The notes beneath the pieces are model-generated. The model was not told the DNA's origin and ran no database searches. It worked only from the letters and a program-made list of their open reading frames with translations. This document shows, piece after piece, positions 53,354-63,094 of a stretch of 64,000 nt of DNA. Within the stretch, counting starts at the first letter, position 1. Every line of letters starts with the position of its first letter. Where the stretch lies: the NCBI RefSeq assembly GCF_009498235.1, contig NZ_CP044205.1, positions 739,716 through 803,715 on the forward strand, read 5' to 3'. Position numbers and translations under genes: made by a program. Origin of the DNA: Candidatus Methylospira mobilis (lineage in GTDB: Bacteria > Pseudomonadota > Gammaproteobacteria > Methylococcales > Methylococcaceae).

Positions 53354-54508
53354 TTACATCAGCATTTCCAACACATTATCCAGAAAATTCCATCCCCTGT
53401 CCGTGCAGTAAATCCGGTTGCCGTCCTGCTCCAGCAACCCCTCCCCTATACACTGCCTCAGCGGTTCATCCAGACATTCTACAGATAGACCTGTGCGCGC
53501 CTCGAATAAGGGTAGCGTGAACCCTGCGCGCAAACGCAAATGATTCATCAGAAACTCGAATGGCAGCTCTGCTTCACTTACGGCGGACTCGCCTCCGACT
53601 GTGCCGGTTGCACCGGCTGCCGCGAGATAAGTGCGGGGGTGCTTGATGCGCCAGTAGCGCGATATCCGACCGGTAGCGGGGTCGGTCAGTTTGCCGTGCG
53701 CGCCGGCCCCTATGCCAAGGTAATCGCCGAATTGCCAGTAGTTCAGGTTATGGCGACAGTGATCACCGTTACGCGCCCAGGCGGAAACTTCGTATTGACC
53801 GAATCCGGCCGAAATCAGCGCCTGCCGGCAGGCCTGCTGCATTTCCCAAATCCTTTCATCTTCCGGCAAGGAGGGCGGATGTTCGTGAAACAGGGTATTG
53901 GGTTCCAGCGTTAGCTGATAAAACGACAAATGCGACGGCTGCAACGCAATTGCCGTATTAATGTCGGCAAGCGCATTGCCGAGCGATTGCCCCGGCAATC
54001 CAAACATCAAATCCAGATTGAGCCGTTCGAAACCGCATGCTTTGGCCTGATGCGCCGCAGCTATCGCCGCATCGGCCCCGTGTATGCGTCCCAGTTGCTC
54101 CAGGCCGGCATTGTCGAAACTTTGCACGCCGATGGACAACCGGTTGACACCCGCGAGGCGGAATCCCTCGAACTTGCCGGTTTCGAGCGTACCCGGATTT
54201 GCCTCCAGCGTTACTTCCATATCGGGCGCGCACGCCAGCCTCTCGCTTATGCCCGTCAACAGACGCGCGATGGCTGCGGGACTGAACAGACTGGGTGTGC
54301 CGCCGCCGATAAAAACAGTTTCGAGTCCGCGGCTTCCGATCCGGGGCGCGTCAAGGTCGAGATCGGCCAGCAGCGCGTCCACATAAGCCGCCTCAGGCAG
54401 GCTTTCGGCGCTGGCATGCGAATTGAAATCGCAATAGGGACATTTGCGCACGCACCAGGGAATATGCACGTAAAGGCCCAGAGGCGGGGCTGAAAGCGGC
54501 ATGCGCAA
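53354..54508 (-). CDS. hemW: Radical SAM heme chaperone HemW
   Basis: A 384-residue radical SAM protein of the coproporphyrinogen III oxidase-like group. The cluster motif is CVRKCPYC (C19, C23, C26), CX3CX2C; the GGGTPSL SAM-binding motif follows. The extra N-terminal Cys of true HemN is absent, supporting HemW, which inserts heme into target proteins. The next gene (lipocalin) lies 6 bp upstream on the same strand. Confidence 0.9.
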   Translation of the reverse strand: MRMPLSAPPLGLYVHIPWCVRKCPYCDFNSHASAESLPEAAYVDALLADLDLDAPRIGSRGLETVFIGGGTPSLFSPAAIARLLTGISERLACAPDMEVTLEANPGTLETGKFEGFRLAGVNRLSIGVQSFDNAGLEQLGRIHGADAAIAAAHQAKACGFERLNLDLMFGLPGQSLGNALADINTAIALQPSHLSFYQLTLEPNTLFHEHPPSLPEDERIWEMQQACRQALISAGFGQYEVSAWARNGDHCRHNLNYWQFGDYLGIGAGAHGKLTDPATGRISRYWRIKHPRTYLAAAGATGTVGGESAVSEAELPFEFLMNHLRLRAGFTLPLFEARTGLSVECLDEPLRQCIGEGLLEQDGNRIYCTDRGWNFLDNVLEMLM

Positions 54509-54514
54509 ACGTCT

Positions 54515-55132
54515 CTATTTCTCCGCGGGCGCCGGCGTTGCGGCAGCAGGCGCGGGCGGGTTCTGGTTGACGAGTATCAGTTTTTTGATATCGAATCCCC
54601 AATGTATCGCTTTTGCGACCATTGCGGAATAAGTCTTGTCGTCCATGGTCTTGTCGCGCGACAGTATCCACAAAATGGAACGGCTCGGCCCGGCCACCAT
54701 GGCGTAGCGATAATTGTCTCTGTCGAGATCGACGATGTGATAACCGCCGTAAAACGGCCCGAAATACGATACCTTCAGACTGCCGACATTGTTGTCTCCG
54801 ACAAATGATCCCTGGCCGGTTTCTTCTTTCCATTCCCCGGATTTGGCGCGGTAGCCGCGATTCACCAGTTTGAAACCGTCCTCGCCGTCTGCGATGAATT
54901 CCGCGGTGACGTTATCCAGTCCGCGTTCGAAGCCGTGATCGAGACGCGCGATTTCATACCATGTACCCAGAAAACGCTCCAGAATAAAGCCTTGCACCGG
55001 CTGCAAACCTTCGGGGATTTTGGTGCACCCGGTCAGTGCAAGCAGCGACAGGACGGATGCCAGCATAGCGACTGCACGCCGCGGGCCGGATGCCTGAAAA
55101 AAAGAATTAGAAAGTAAAATGCTATCTTTCAT
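54515..55132 (-). CDS. blc: Bacterial lipocalin (Blc-like lipoprotein)
   Basis: A 205-residue lipoprotein: lipobox LALTGC, then the lipocalin G-x-W motif (FLGTWYEIARLDHGFERGL) and the rest of the barrel (KVSYFGPFYGGYHIVDLD, SRSILWILSR). A Pro/Ala-rich tail ends the chain. Outer-membrane lipocalins bind lysophospholipids or fatty acids under envelope stress. ATG at 55132 chosen so the signal peptide is near the N-terminus; frame extends to 55171. Confidence 0.88.
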   Translation of the reverse strand: MKDSILLSNSFFQASGPRRAVAMLASVLSLLALTGCTKIPEGLQPVQGFILERFLGTWYEIARLDHGFERGLDNVTAEFIADGEDGFKLVNRGYRAKSGEWKEETGQGSFVGDNNVGSLKVSYFGPFYGGYHIVDLDRDNYRYAMVAGPSRSILWILSRDKTMDDKTYSAMVAKAIHWGFDIKKLILVNQNPPAPAAATPAPAEK

Positions 55133-55201
55133 TGTATTACCTGTCAGTATTAATGATGGGTTTCTGCCCATCCTGCATTATCGCTCATTGTGGTGACTAT
55201 A

Positions 55202-56104
55202 TCAGGGCGCGATCTCCGGTTCCAGTTGTCGCACATGGGCGTTGATGTCGCCGGGACGGGTCAACCAGATCTTCTCGCGGAACTTTGCAATCTCTTTCAG
55301 GGCGGGCCGCAATGCGCGCAGACGGTAGGGTTGTCCGACGATGTAGGGATGCAGCGCGATTCCCATGACCAGCGGGCCGCTTGCGGCCTGATCGTACATT
55401 TCGGCGAAGTTATCCCGGATCATATCCGCAAATTCGGTTGCGCTGGCGCGGCGCACCGCAATTGCAGGTATATCATTGATTTCCTGTGGGTAAGGTATGG
55501 ACAGTATCGGTCCCGAGCGAGTACGGAGCCAGACCGGCTGGTCATCCATGCACCAATCGAGCAGATATTCATAGCCCCGTTCCTTGAGCAAATCCGGCGT
55601 AGACCTGCTTTCCGCTATCCACGGCCCAAGCCAGCCGCGAGGCGCGACGCCTTCATGCATGGCGATGGTTGCTGTGGTTGCGTCAATCAGCGCACGCTCT
55701 TCCGCTTCGTCCAGCACGCTTTGACGCTCGGCATTGCTGCGCCCGTGCGCAACGATTTCATCGCCGCGGGCGCAAAACGCGGCGGGGATCGACGGGCAGG
55801 CGTCATAAATGCTTGAATTGATCAAGCCGCAGGCAGGCAATTGCAGCTCATCGCATAAGTCCAGCAATCGCCAGATTCCGACCCGGTTACCGTAATCGCG
55901 CCAGGCGAAGTTGAGTATATCGGGCTGCGGGCCGCCGGGAGCAAGCTCCGCGCCCAGGCCTTCCCCAAAAGCGAAGTGTTCGACATTGATTGCAATGTAA
56001 ACGGCCAGGCGGGTGGCGTCGGGCCAATCGTAAACGCGACGGCCTTTGATGGGGTCATAATCGTACCGGTTGTGGGACGGTAAATGCATCACCGAATTCA
56101 ACAT
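55202..56104 (-). CDS. Polysaccharide deacetylase-family protein (PuuE-like)
   Basis: A 300-residue NodB-fold protein without a signal peptide. Regions AVYIAINVEHFAFG, GLINSSIYDACPSIPAAFCA and GDEIVAHGRSNAERQ correspond to the metal-site region of the cytoplasmic PuuE/allantoinase-like branch; LGPWIAESRSTPDLLKERGY and LHPYIVGQPYR follow. Purine genes are not nearby, so an amide or deacetylation substrate remains open. Confidence 0.82.
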   Translation of the reverse strand: MLNSVMHLPSHNRYDYDPIKGRRVYDWPDATRLAVYIAINVEHFAFGEGLGAELAPGGPQPDILNFAWRDYGNRVGIWRLLDLCDELQLPACGLINSSIYDACPSIPAAFCARGDEIVAHGRSNAERQSVLDEAEERALIDATTATIAMHEGVAPRGWLGPWIAESRSTPDLLKERGYEYLLDWCMDDQPVWLRTRSGPILSIPYPQEINDIPAIAVRRASATEFADMIRDNFAEMYDQAASGPLVMGIALHPYIVGQPYRLRALRPALKEIAKFREKIWLTRPGDINAHVRQLEPEIAP

Positions 56105-56142
56105 GGCTGTGTCACCGTATCGATTAAAGTAAATCGGTAAAG

Positions 56143-56655
56143 TTACGGAAGAAGCTCAATTTTCGTTCCCTCTTTTACCAGATCCCAGACCTGGTCCATA
56201 TCGGCGTTGCTCAAGGCGATACAGCCGTTGGTCCAGTTTAAATATCGGCTGATAAAAGAAAGCCAGCCCAAGCCGTTCTTCTGGCCGTGGATCATGATCA
56301 GACCGCCCGGCTCCATATCGCGCGCTTGTGCCGAAGCGATATCCCGCTCGCCGGGATAAGAGATATGAATCGCCTTGTGGAACGCGCTGTCGGATTTTTT
56401 GTAATCCAGCAGATAAACGCCTTCGGGGGTTTTGCCGTCGCCTTCCTGTGTTTTATGTCCCAGCGGATTGCTGCCGAAGACGGCATGAAACTCGCGCGTA
56501 ACCTCATTCGCGGATAGCAGCTGCAGTTTATGCTCTGACTTCAACACGCGTACCGATTCGATCGGCAGCTCACCGGCAAATAGCCGGCCGGCAAGGCAAC
56601 AAAGCAAAATAGCGCTTATCAGGCTCAGCTTCGTCCTGCAGGTTGCCGTAGTCAC
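56143..56655 (-). CDS. L,D-transpeptidase (YkuD family)
   Basis: A 170-residue exported protein: signal peptide about 1-27, then the YkuD domain with HGQKNG and the catalytic Cys motif WTNGCIAL. These enzymes form 3-3 peptidoglycan cross-links or attach lipoprotein, and most beta-lactams do not block them. Its start overlaps the stop of a class D beta-lactamase by 4 bp. Confidence 0.88.
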   Translation of the reverse strand: MTTATCRTKLSLISAILLCCLAGRLFAGELPIESVRVLKSEHKLQLLSANEVTREFHAVFGSNPLGHKTQEGDGKTPEGVYLLDYKKSDSAFHKAIHISYPGERDIASAQARDMEPGGLIMIHGQKNGLGWLSFISRYLNWTNGCIALSNADMDQVWDLVKEGTKIELLP

Positions 56656-57467
56656 TGTTTGCCGCCGGCAGGCGCGGGAGCCGCGTCCAATAAGCCCAAT
56701 GCGTTAAGGCAGGCTTTACCCAGTTCCATTCGTTTCGCCGCATCGCTTGCCTGGGCCATATCGATATTTAATGCGAAACTGTACAAATGTTCGCTTTTTT
56801 GCAGCCAGCCGACCCACCAGCCGATCGCCGGATTTTCGTCGGCGGCCCAGCCGGATTTGCCGTATAAAGTCCACCCAGCGCCCTGCTCCAGCCGGACAAT
56901 ATCGCGTACCGCTGCCTGAATCTTTCTGGGAAACGGCAAGTCATCCCGCGCCAGACGCGCAAGAAAGCGCGTTTGCTCCACAGCGCTGATTTTCAGCGGG
57001 CCGGCCAGCCAGAATTTATCCACGACATTGCCTGTTTCCGCATTGCCGTATCCTATCGCCTTGACACTATCGCGCATGCGCTCCAGTCCGATACGTCTGG
57101 CGAGCGTCTGATAGACGGGTACATTGGAAATCCTGATGGCCGCGCGCAACCCCATATCCTGCTCCCATGTCTTGATCGGTTGAGGGTTTCCGCCATAGGG
57201 TAATATCTCATCCACGCTTTTTACCGCGCCGAAGGCAAGACCGATCAGGCTGTTGGGAATTTTAAAAGTGGAGGCGGGAATATAGCGCGTTTCGGCGCGT
57301 ACAGGATCGTAACCGGCAAACTGATTCGCGTTGATGTCATACAGCACGAACGTGCCGCGCACGCCGGCATTGGCGAATAGCTTGCCCAGTTCCGGGTTGT
57401 TCTGCCAATCGGCTGCCTGTGTCGGGTAATTTATCAGCAGCATCAAGGTAGCGAATAGAAGTTTCAT
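56652..57467 (-). CDS. Class D (OXA-like) beta-lactamase
   Basis: A 271-residue secreted serine hydrolase: signal 1-19, active-site S66-TFK69 (PASTFKIP), S114-NV, Y140-GN, W153 and K204-SG (YGKSGW). All class D motifs are present, with KSG instead of the usual KTG. It hydrolyses penicillin-type beta-lactams by family, but a housekeeping cell-wall role is possible given the coupled L,D-transpeptidase. Confidence 0.88.
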   Translation of the reverse strand: MKLLFATLMLLINYPTQAADWQNNPELGKLFANAGVRGTFVLYDINANQFAGYDPVRAETRYIPASTFKIPNSLIGLAFGAVKSVDEILPYGGNPQPIKTWEQDMGLRAAIRISNVPVYQTLARRIGLERMRDSVKAIGYGNAETGNVVDKFWLAGPLKISAVEQTRFLARLARDDLPFPRKIQAAVRDIVRLEQGAGWTLYGKSGWAADENPAIGWWVGWLQKSEHLYSFALNIDMAQASDAAKRMELGKACLNALGLLDAAPAPAGGKQ

Positions 57468-57674
57468 ATTGTCTTTGCGTTATGCGTTTGCCTGTATGAG
57501 TATCGATACATAGTCATTCCTGACGAGCTTGCGTCGCAAGTCCGGGAGCAAAGATTACTCTTGCCTGAATCCCGTTACCCGGCGCAAACTGGTGGCGGCA
57601 GGACGGTTGTTGGCGGCGTCATCAAAATACCGTTCCGTTCGACGGATTTCTTTCCCTTTTGTCAGGAGAACGCT

Positions 57675-58121
57675 ATGCACACAAGCAAGTTTTCAGCCAT
57701 TGCAATCCTGGTTTTCGCGCTGTCCGGCTGTTCCTCGCAACCTGTCGGCGGTAAGAGTACAACATCGCCCTCTGTCTCTGCCGGCGATTCTACAGCAGCC
57801 AATGTGAAAAAAGTAAAGTCGGAAGACGGATCGTTCGACGGCGAAATCATCGGAACGCCGGCGCCGGCCGGCAAGTTCGCCAAACTGCGCATCGGCATGA
57901 CGCAACGGCAGGTCGAAGAACTGATCGGTCGGCCTGACGATGAAGACTCGCATATTACCGGCAAGGCGTTCATCCCGTTTTTCTTTGGCGGCGACACGCA
58001 CCGCTTGGAAGCGTTTTACAAAAACGAGGGGCAGCTTACCTATTCGCCTACCCACTACGGCGGCAGCGCGAACGTGTTAATGCGCCTTCTGGTTAATACG
58101 CAAGCCACCGGAATGCGCTGA
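57675..58121 (+). CDS. BamE/SmpA-like small lipoprotein
   Basis: A 148-residue lipoprotein (lipobox FALSGC) with AGGAGA before the ATG at 57675. The domain FAKLRIGMTQRQVEELIGRP and the closing aromatic strands (EAFYKNEGQLTYS) match the SmpA/OmlA fold used by BamE. It is probably a paralogue rather than BamE itself, because the linker is long and fur/recN are not nearby. Confidence 0.8.
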   Translation: MHTSKFSAIAILVFALSGCSSQPVGGKSTTSPSVSAGDSTAANVKKVKSEDGSFDGEIIGTPAPAGKFAKLRIGMTQRQVEELIGRPDDEDSHITGKAFIPFFFGGDTHRLEAFYKNEGQLTYSPTHYGGSANVLMRLLVNTQATGMR

Positions 58122-58156
58122 GCGCTTTGAGGAAATTCGCATAACCTGTCCGGATA

Positions 58157-58168
58157 GTAACTATTCGG
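58157..58168 (+). repeat. Solo, one-mismatch end of the MITE-like repeat
   Basis: GTAACTATTCGG, matching GTAACTATTCAG in 11 of 12 bases. Followed at about 58180 by a CGTTCGTCCTGAGCTTGTCG phrase, a common dispersed repeat core. Confidence 0.4.
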
Positions 58169-58273
58169 CGTTCCGATTTTCCGTTCGTCCTGAGCTTGTC
58201 GGAGGACTTTATCAGCGTTTCCTTAACGATATAGGACAAAACATCAAAGGACGCTGAATCGTTACCCCGAATA

Positions 58274-58876
58274 TTAAACAGGCAGCAGGCCTTGGTCTTG
58301 CAGGACGCATTGCAGCGATTTAAAGCCTTCGACATGAAACGCCCGCATGCCAATACTTTGAGCCGCCTGGATATTGGTTAATATATCGTCAAAGAAGCAG
58401 ACTTCCTCCGGCCCGATATCGCATTCTCTCAACGCTCGCGTAAACGCCTCCCGATCCGGTTTGATGACCCCCAGCAAATGGGAGGAGAGGGCGATGTCGA
58501 AATCTTCCGCGAAGCCGCCGAACCTTTCCCAATGCAGGACATTCGAGTTGCTCAAACAGCAAACGCGATAGCTTTGCCGTAAAATGCGCAGCGTTTCGCG
58601 GGCTTCGGGATAGAATCCCTTGGGCCAGGAAATAAACTCCTGCAGGAATGCATCGACAGTAAGCCGGATATCCCACTCGGCTAGAAAACTTTCGGCGAAA
58701 TCCTGGGGGGAAACATCGCCGCGCTCGAATCGCCGGATCGCGGAGGAATGCAGCCAGCGTTCCTTGACGATCGCATCGTCGAGCGGTTGCGGCAGCAAAC
58801 GGTTCAGGCGTTCGCAGGTGGCGTTTTCTATCAGGACTCCGCCGAGGTCGAACAGTAACAGCGCAGGTTTATTCAT
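58274..58876 (-). CDS. HAD-superfamily hydrolase (YihX-like)
   Basis: A 200-residue phosphatase-like protein. Motif I is LFDLGGVLIE (nucleophile Asp10; the second Asp is replaced, as in the YihX/epoxide-hydrolase N-terminal branch), motif II CCLSNSN, motif III KPDREAF, motif IV CFFDDILTN. Likely a sugar-phosphate or small-molecule phosphatase. Confidence 0.87.
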   Translation of the reverse strand: MNKPALLLFDLGGVLIENATCERLNRLLPQPLDDAIVKERWLHSSAIRRFERGDVSPQDFAESFLAEWDIRLTVDAFLQEFISWPKGFYPEARETLRILRQSYRVCCLSNSNVLHWERFGGFAEDFDIALSSHLLGVIKPDREAFTRALRECDIGPEEVCFFDDILTNIQAAQSIGMRAFHVEGFKSLQCVLQDQGLLPV

Positions 58877-58938
58877 TTTTGTCTCGCAAAGCGGCGGCTC
58901 GGATTTATAGGATTTGCCGTTGAGCGGGTGGCGGCTGT

Positions 58939-59322
58939 TTATTTCGCCTCGTCGATCATCAGCGTGGTCTTTTCTTCAACCTCTTTAGCGACTTGAGCCA
59001 GTCTTTCATCCTGAGACAACGCCGCCAGTATCTGCACCGGTTTGATCATGCCTATCCTGGTTTTGCCATGCTCGGTAAAAACGGAAATACGGCACGGCAA
59101 CGCCATGTTCAGGCGCATATCGACGGATAAAACTTTTGCCGCCTGCCCGGGATTGCAGACTTCGAAAACCTTGCACTGTTCGTCGAAATTCATGCCTTTG
59201 CTGCGCAAGGTAGTCCCTATGTCATGGACATGCAGCACCCCGAACCCGTTACGCAGAACCGCCGTTTCGAGATCCGCAGCGGCCTGCTCGAATGATTTGT
59301 CGCTTTCGACTGTGTAATACAT
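58939..59322 (-). CDS. DUF302 domain protein
   Basis: A 127-residue protein spanning one DUF302 domain: SFEQAAADLETAVLRNGFGV, VHDIGTTLRSKGM, CKVFEVCNPGQA and LPCRISVFTEHGKT. No signal peptide is evident. The family is common beside envelope and redox genes; biochemical function is not known. Confidence 0.88.
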   Translation of the reverse strand: MYYTVESDKSFEQAAADLETAVLRNGFGVLHVHDIGTTLRSKGMNFDEQCKVFEVCNPGQAAKVLSVDMRLNMALPCRISVFTEHGKTRIGMIKPVQILAALSQDERLAQVAKEVEEKTTLMIDEAK

Positions 59323-59450
59323 GAGCGCCTCTATGGTTTGTGGTTGACGGAAGATTGGATCGCGATCCGGTCGGGCTGAAAGCCGACGTATATATCATAC
59401 CCCGAGTATGACGCCACGGTGCGCCGGATAGTGAAAGTATAGTGGAAGGG

Positions 59451-62051
59451 TTAAGAACACGATGCTTGTGCGCCATTACCCATTAGGCCGCGCAGCCTGT
59501 CCATCGAAATCACAATAAGCAGGTTTTGTACCGCTTCGTTATCCGGCGATCTGACGATGCTTTCCGCCAGCCGGTTGCCGGATGTCATTAATGCCGAGAT
59601 CGGCACTATCCTGTTCAGGGGAATCTCCGGGATTTCTCCCAGTTCATCCACCCTGATGCCGAAGCAGCTTTCCTGTTTGTCGCTGTCATGCTTCAAAACA
59701 ATGATTTGACCGTTTTTATGCGATGACGGCGGACCGGAGTAACCCATCAGACTCCATAACTCGATTACCGGAATAACCTTGTCGTGAAACAATATACAGC
59801 CGTGGCCTTGTTTGCCCTGATCCGGCAATAGCGTGAAACCTTTATCGTCTATTGCTTCAATAACGAAGCGGGATTCCAGGCCCAGCCATTGATTGTCTAC
59901 GTAGAAGGTCGCGATTTCCTTGCGGGCGCTCGCCTCCGCAGTATTGTCGGCATGACGCAGATTACGCACATGATATTGCCGGATGGACTGTTTTTGCTCC
60001 GGTATTTCCCCCAGCGGCGTGAAAATGAGCGCAACGACGTCGTTACGATAGCAATCGTCCGCTCTTTTGTATTCGCGATAGCCTCCCGACATGGTAGCGC
60101 CGACAGCGTAATACCAGCCGTTGAAACGGCAAAGGCGGGACGCGCCTTGTCGATTGCGCAGAGCGAAAAAGTCATCGTCAAGCGTTACCCGGCTGCCGGG
60201 TGGAAAGGCGCTGCTGGTCGATGCAATAACGGTTTTTTGGCGATCCGCGAACAGGCCGAAGCATCCTGCAGGAATCTCCCCCCGTTCGTTTCGCGGCAAG
60301 GCGTCGTTCAACATCGCCGAAAATTGCGGCTCCGAATCGAATACGATACCGATGCCGCCGACAATTTTGGCATCGGCGGAAGCAACGCGTACGGCGGCGG
60401 CATAGATATAAGTCGGGCGGTTTCGATACAGGGGCGTGCCGGAAAACGCCGATACCGCATATTTTTGTGCGTCAGTCAGTGATAAGGCGCGCTGTACCCA
60501 CTCTTCTGCAATATCCTGTCCAACCATTGCATGATAATCCGGGTTGGAAACGGCAACGACGGTGCCGCGTTTACTGTACAGTAAAAGGTTGTCGTAGACC
60601 GTATACAGAGCATTAATGTCGGTAAGTGTCTGTGTGATGGATTTTTGCGTTTGTTGATCGATTTCCGCCGATGTCAGCGCGCTTTGAAAGTTGGGTGTAA
60701 GCGCCCACCAGCGGCAATCGTTGGCGCGCTCGTACAGGTTGCGATCCATGATGTCGATGGCAAGCGCCGCCTTGAACTGGTTGTCCTGCAGGATGGATGA
60801 AACCACGGTTTGGTGCAGATTGCCGATGGAGCGATCGAATACCTGTTGGGTTTTTAATCCGGTATTACTGATTTCCCAAAGCAGGACTTTTGAAAATGCA
60901 GGGTTCAAGGCAGTGCGATCGCTTTGCTGGCGAACGTGGCCGTTCCAGACGGACCGATTCAGGTCGCGCTGGATGTTCCCGGCTTGCAGCGGGATATCTC
61001 TGATGGCTTCGCAGAACAGTTCCGGGTTGGTGGTCATCGCATCAAGCAGGTCGGCGTCAATGTCGTCGAAGCGAAATGCGGCGTCGCTGTCGAATGCATG
61101 CTCCAATGGCATCATGACATGACCAAACCAGCCTGGCCCCATATAGTCCTGATATCCTTGCGTAGGTCTTGTGCTCGCAATGTATTCGCGACCGGCGAAA
61201 AAAATCCGGCTGCCGTTCGAGTCTTGAGTCGTTTTTAATCGGGAGCCTATCGCGACGTATTGAGCGTCGCTGCTGGCGATAACCTTGCCTTGATCGTTTA
61301 ACAGCGTAATAGCACTCCAATAGTGCGCACCTATCAGGTTTGAGAAAATTTTTTCTGCTTCATCCTGGAATTTGAAGCATAAACACAATACTCCCAGCGC
61401 TTTACCGCAGTTTTTTTCGACGACCCGGTAGGCGTAAATGAGGCTGACGGCTATGTCGGGTTGCAGGTCGCTGTGCCGGAAAACTTCCACATAGGCGTTT
61501 TCGGTCGCCAGCGATTCGGCTATGAGCGGGTCACTCGAGTGCGTGACGAGATTGCCGTCGTCGAGCTGTACCAATAGCCGGCCCTCGGTATCGAGAAGAA
61601 TTACATTCGAGTAAACCGTATACTTAAGCACATAGTCTCGAAACCGGGATTGCATTCTTTTTCTGCGTGCTTCCGCAGCAACGGACGACACGTCTTGAAG
61701 CAAAAAGTTACGAACTTCATCGTCCATAGCAAGAAAGCCGATATCCGCGGTTCTTTCGAACAGATTGCGCACCATGATGTCGATGGCGACCTGCGCCCTG
61801 GCCTGCATCGAAAGCATCGTTTTCTTTAGGGTTTCGTTGCCGAGCTGATTTAGCAAGCTGCCTGTGAGACGATGAAAAGCCTGACGCGTGCCGGTCATGT
61901 CGGTGCCGGTGCCTGATAAGTGTCCCAGCAGGGACAGGTTATCCCAGATCGTTTGCAGGGTTTGCAGGTTTTCACGATATTCATCGACATGACCCATATG
62001 ACTTATGAGTCCACCGATGTTGTCGTCTACTTCTATCCCTTTATATTGCAT
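59451..62051 (-). CDS. Soluble double-Cache protein with C-terminal CheW domain
   Basis: An 866-residue protein with two repeated sensory halves and a CheW domain (about 690-855). Each half begins with a similar helix (AIDIMVRNLFERTADIGFLA near 93; AIDIMDRNLYERANDCRWWA near 437) followed by a Cache-like domain. The CheW part shows EIATFYVDNQWLGLESRFVI and DKVIPVIELWSLMGY. No signal peptide or membrane helix is visible, so it appears cytoplasmic, unlike most Cache sensors. It probably links a small-molecule signal to a CheA kinase. No che genes are adjacent. Confidence 0.8.
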   Translation of the reverse strand: MQYKGIEVDDNIGGLISHMGHVDEYRENLQTLQTIWDNLSLLGHLSGTGTDMTGTRQAFHRLTGSLLNQLGNETLKKTMLSMQARAQVAIDIMVRNLFERTADIGFLAMDDEVRNFLLQDVSSVAAEARRKRMQSRFRDYVLKYTVYSNVILLDTEGRLLVQLDDGNLVTHSSDPLIAESLATENAYVEVFRHSDLQPDIAVSLIYAYRVVEKNCGKALGVLCLCFKFQDEAEKIFSNLIGAHYWSAITLLNDQGKVIASSDAQYVAIGSRLKTTQDSNGSRIFFAGREYIASTRPTQGYQDYMGPGWFGHVMMPLEHAFDSDAAFRFDDIDADLLDAMTTNPELFCEAIRDIPLQAGNIQRDLNRSVWNGHVRQQSDRTALNPAFSKVLLWEISNTGLKTQQVFDRSIGNLHQTVVSSILQDNQFKAALAIDIMDRNLYERANDCRWWALTPNFQSALTSAEIDQQTQKSITQTLTDINALYTVYDNLLLYSKRGTVVAVSNPDYHAMVGQDIAEEWVQRALSLTDAQKYAVSAFSGTPLYRNRPTYIYAAAVRVASADAKIVGGIGIVFDSEPQFSAMLNDALPRNERGEIPAGCFGLFADRQKTVIASTSSAFPPGSRVTLDDDFFALRNRQGASRLCRFNGWYYAVGATMSGGYREYKRADDCYRNDVVALIFTPLGEIPEQKQSIRQYHVRNLRHADNTAEASARKEIATFYVDNQWLGLESRFVIEAIDDKGFTLLPDQGKQGHGCILFHDKVIPVIELWSLMGYSGPPSSHKNGQIIVLKHDSDKQESCFGIRVDELGEIPEIPLNRIVPISALMTSGNRLAESIVRSPDNEAVQNLLIVISMDRLRGLMGNGAQASCS

Positions 62052-62572
62052 TTTATTATTATAAGTTATTGATTGTAAAGTTGATATGTGTGGTGTGCGC
62101 TTATGTCCGCCTGAGTGCCGAGTGAGCTGGGCATGAATAACCCTTGTTATGATGACGCATTTTCCATGCCATGAAGCAAGCTATTTGTTACAGATTGATT
62201 ACATGTTGGAACAGGGTAAATGGAGATGTTTTGTATGCGACATTTTGTCGCATTGTCATGCAACAATAAGTTATTGCCGACGCGGCGACCTATGCTATCT
62301 TCCTGCGTCCGGTTTGCTAAAAATAATGGGTAAACGGCTTAAGTATTAGTGGGTTGGGTTTTTGTCAGTCATTGTCATCCCTTAGCTGGTTCTGCGGGTG
62401 CGCTATGCTTATCCGTTCTGTGACAGGCCTTCTTCATCGGGTAGTGAGCAAGCGTAGCGCATCCGCCCATATCTTAAAGTATTATGTCCGGGAAGTTATT
62501 TTAGCCAAACCCGCAGTTTTCAATCAGGGGTTCGAGTTGTTTGAGACGGGGATCCCCGGCGGTTTTTCGTGA
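62052..62572. other. Intergenic region
   Basis: 521 bp without a convincing gene; a 66-codon frame (62149-62349) has no family features. An inverted repeat (GTGCGCTATGCTTA near 62396 against AAGCGTAGCGCATCC near 62450) could form a hairpin, and part of it recurs at about 43289. Confidence 0.4.
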
Positions 62573-63094
62573 TCAGCGCTCCAGTAGCCGAGGCATCAGC
62601 TCCACCAGATTACAGGGCCGGGTTCTGAAATCCAGTTGTTCCCTGATCAGCTGATCCCAGGCAGTGCGGCAGGCGCCGGATGAACCGGGAAGACAGAAAA
62701 TATAAGTGCCGTTCGCCACGCCTGCCACTGAGCGTGATTGCAGCGTCGATGTTTTGATTTCCTGCCAGGAAATAGCGCGGAATACTTCCCCGAACCCGTC
62801 TATGGTTTTGTCGAATAATACCGAGACCGCCTCAGGCGTCCCGTCGCGTCCGGTCAAGCCGGTGCCGCCGGTGGTAAGCACTACCTGTACTTCGGGATCG
62901 GCGATCCATACCGATACCTGCGCTCTGATTTGGTAAATGTTATCCGGCAGGATGCGTTTTTCGGCCATGGTGTGGCCGGCTTGCGTTAACCGTTCGACGA
63001 GCGTTTTCCCTGATGTATCATTTTCTTCGATGCGGGTATCGGATACTGTCAGCACGGCGATATTTAACGGAGTAAATGTTCTTTGTGTATTCAT
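62573..63094 (-). CDS. moaB: Molybdenum cofactor biosynthesis protein MoaB
   Basis: A 173-residue MogA/MoaB-fold protein adenylylating molybdopterin or assisting moco assembly. Motifs: VLTVSDTRIEENDTSGKTL, VVLTTGGTGLTGRDGTPEAV and CLPGSSGACRTAW. The ATG at 63094 fits the family; the frame continues upstream to 63217 through promoter DNA. Divergent from the carbonic anhydrase gene. Confidence 0.92.
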   Translation of the reverse strand: MNTQRTFTPLNIAVLTVSDTRIEENDTSGKTLVERLTQAGHTMAEKRILPDNIYQIRAQVSVWIADPEVQVVLTTGGTGLTGRDGTPEAVSVLFDKTIDGFGEVFRAISWQEIKTSTLQSRSVAGVANGTYIFCLPGSSGACRTAWDQLIREQLDFRTRPCNLVELMPRLLER

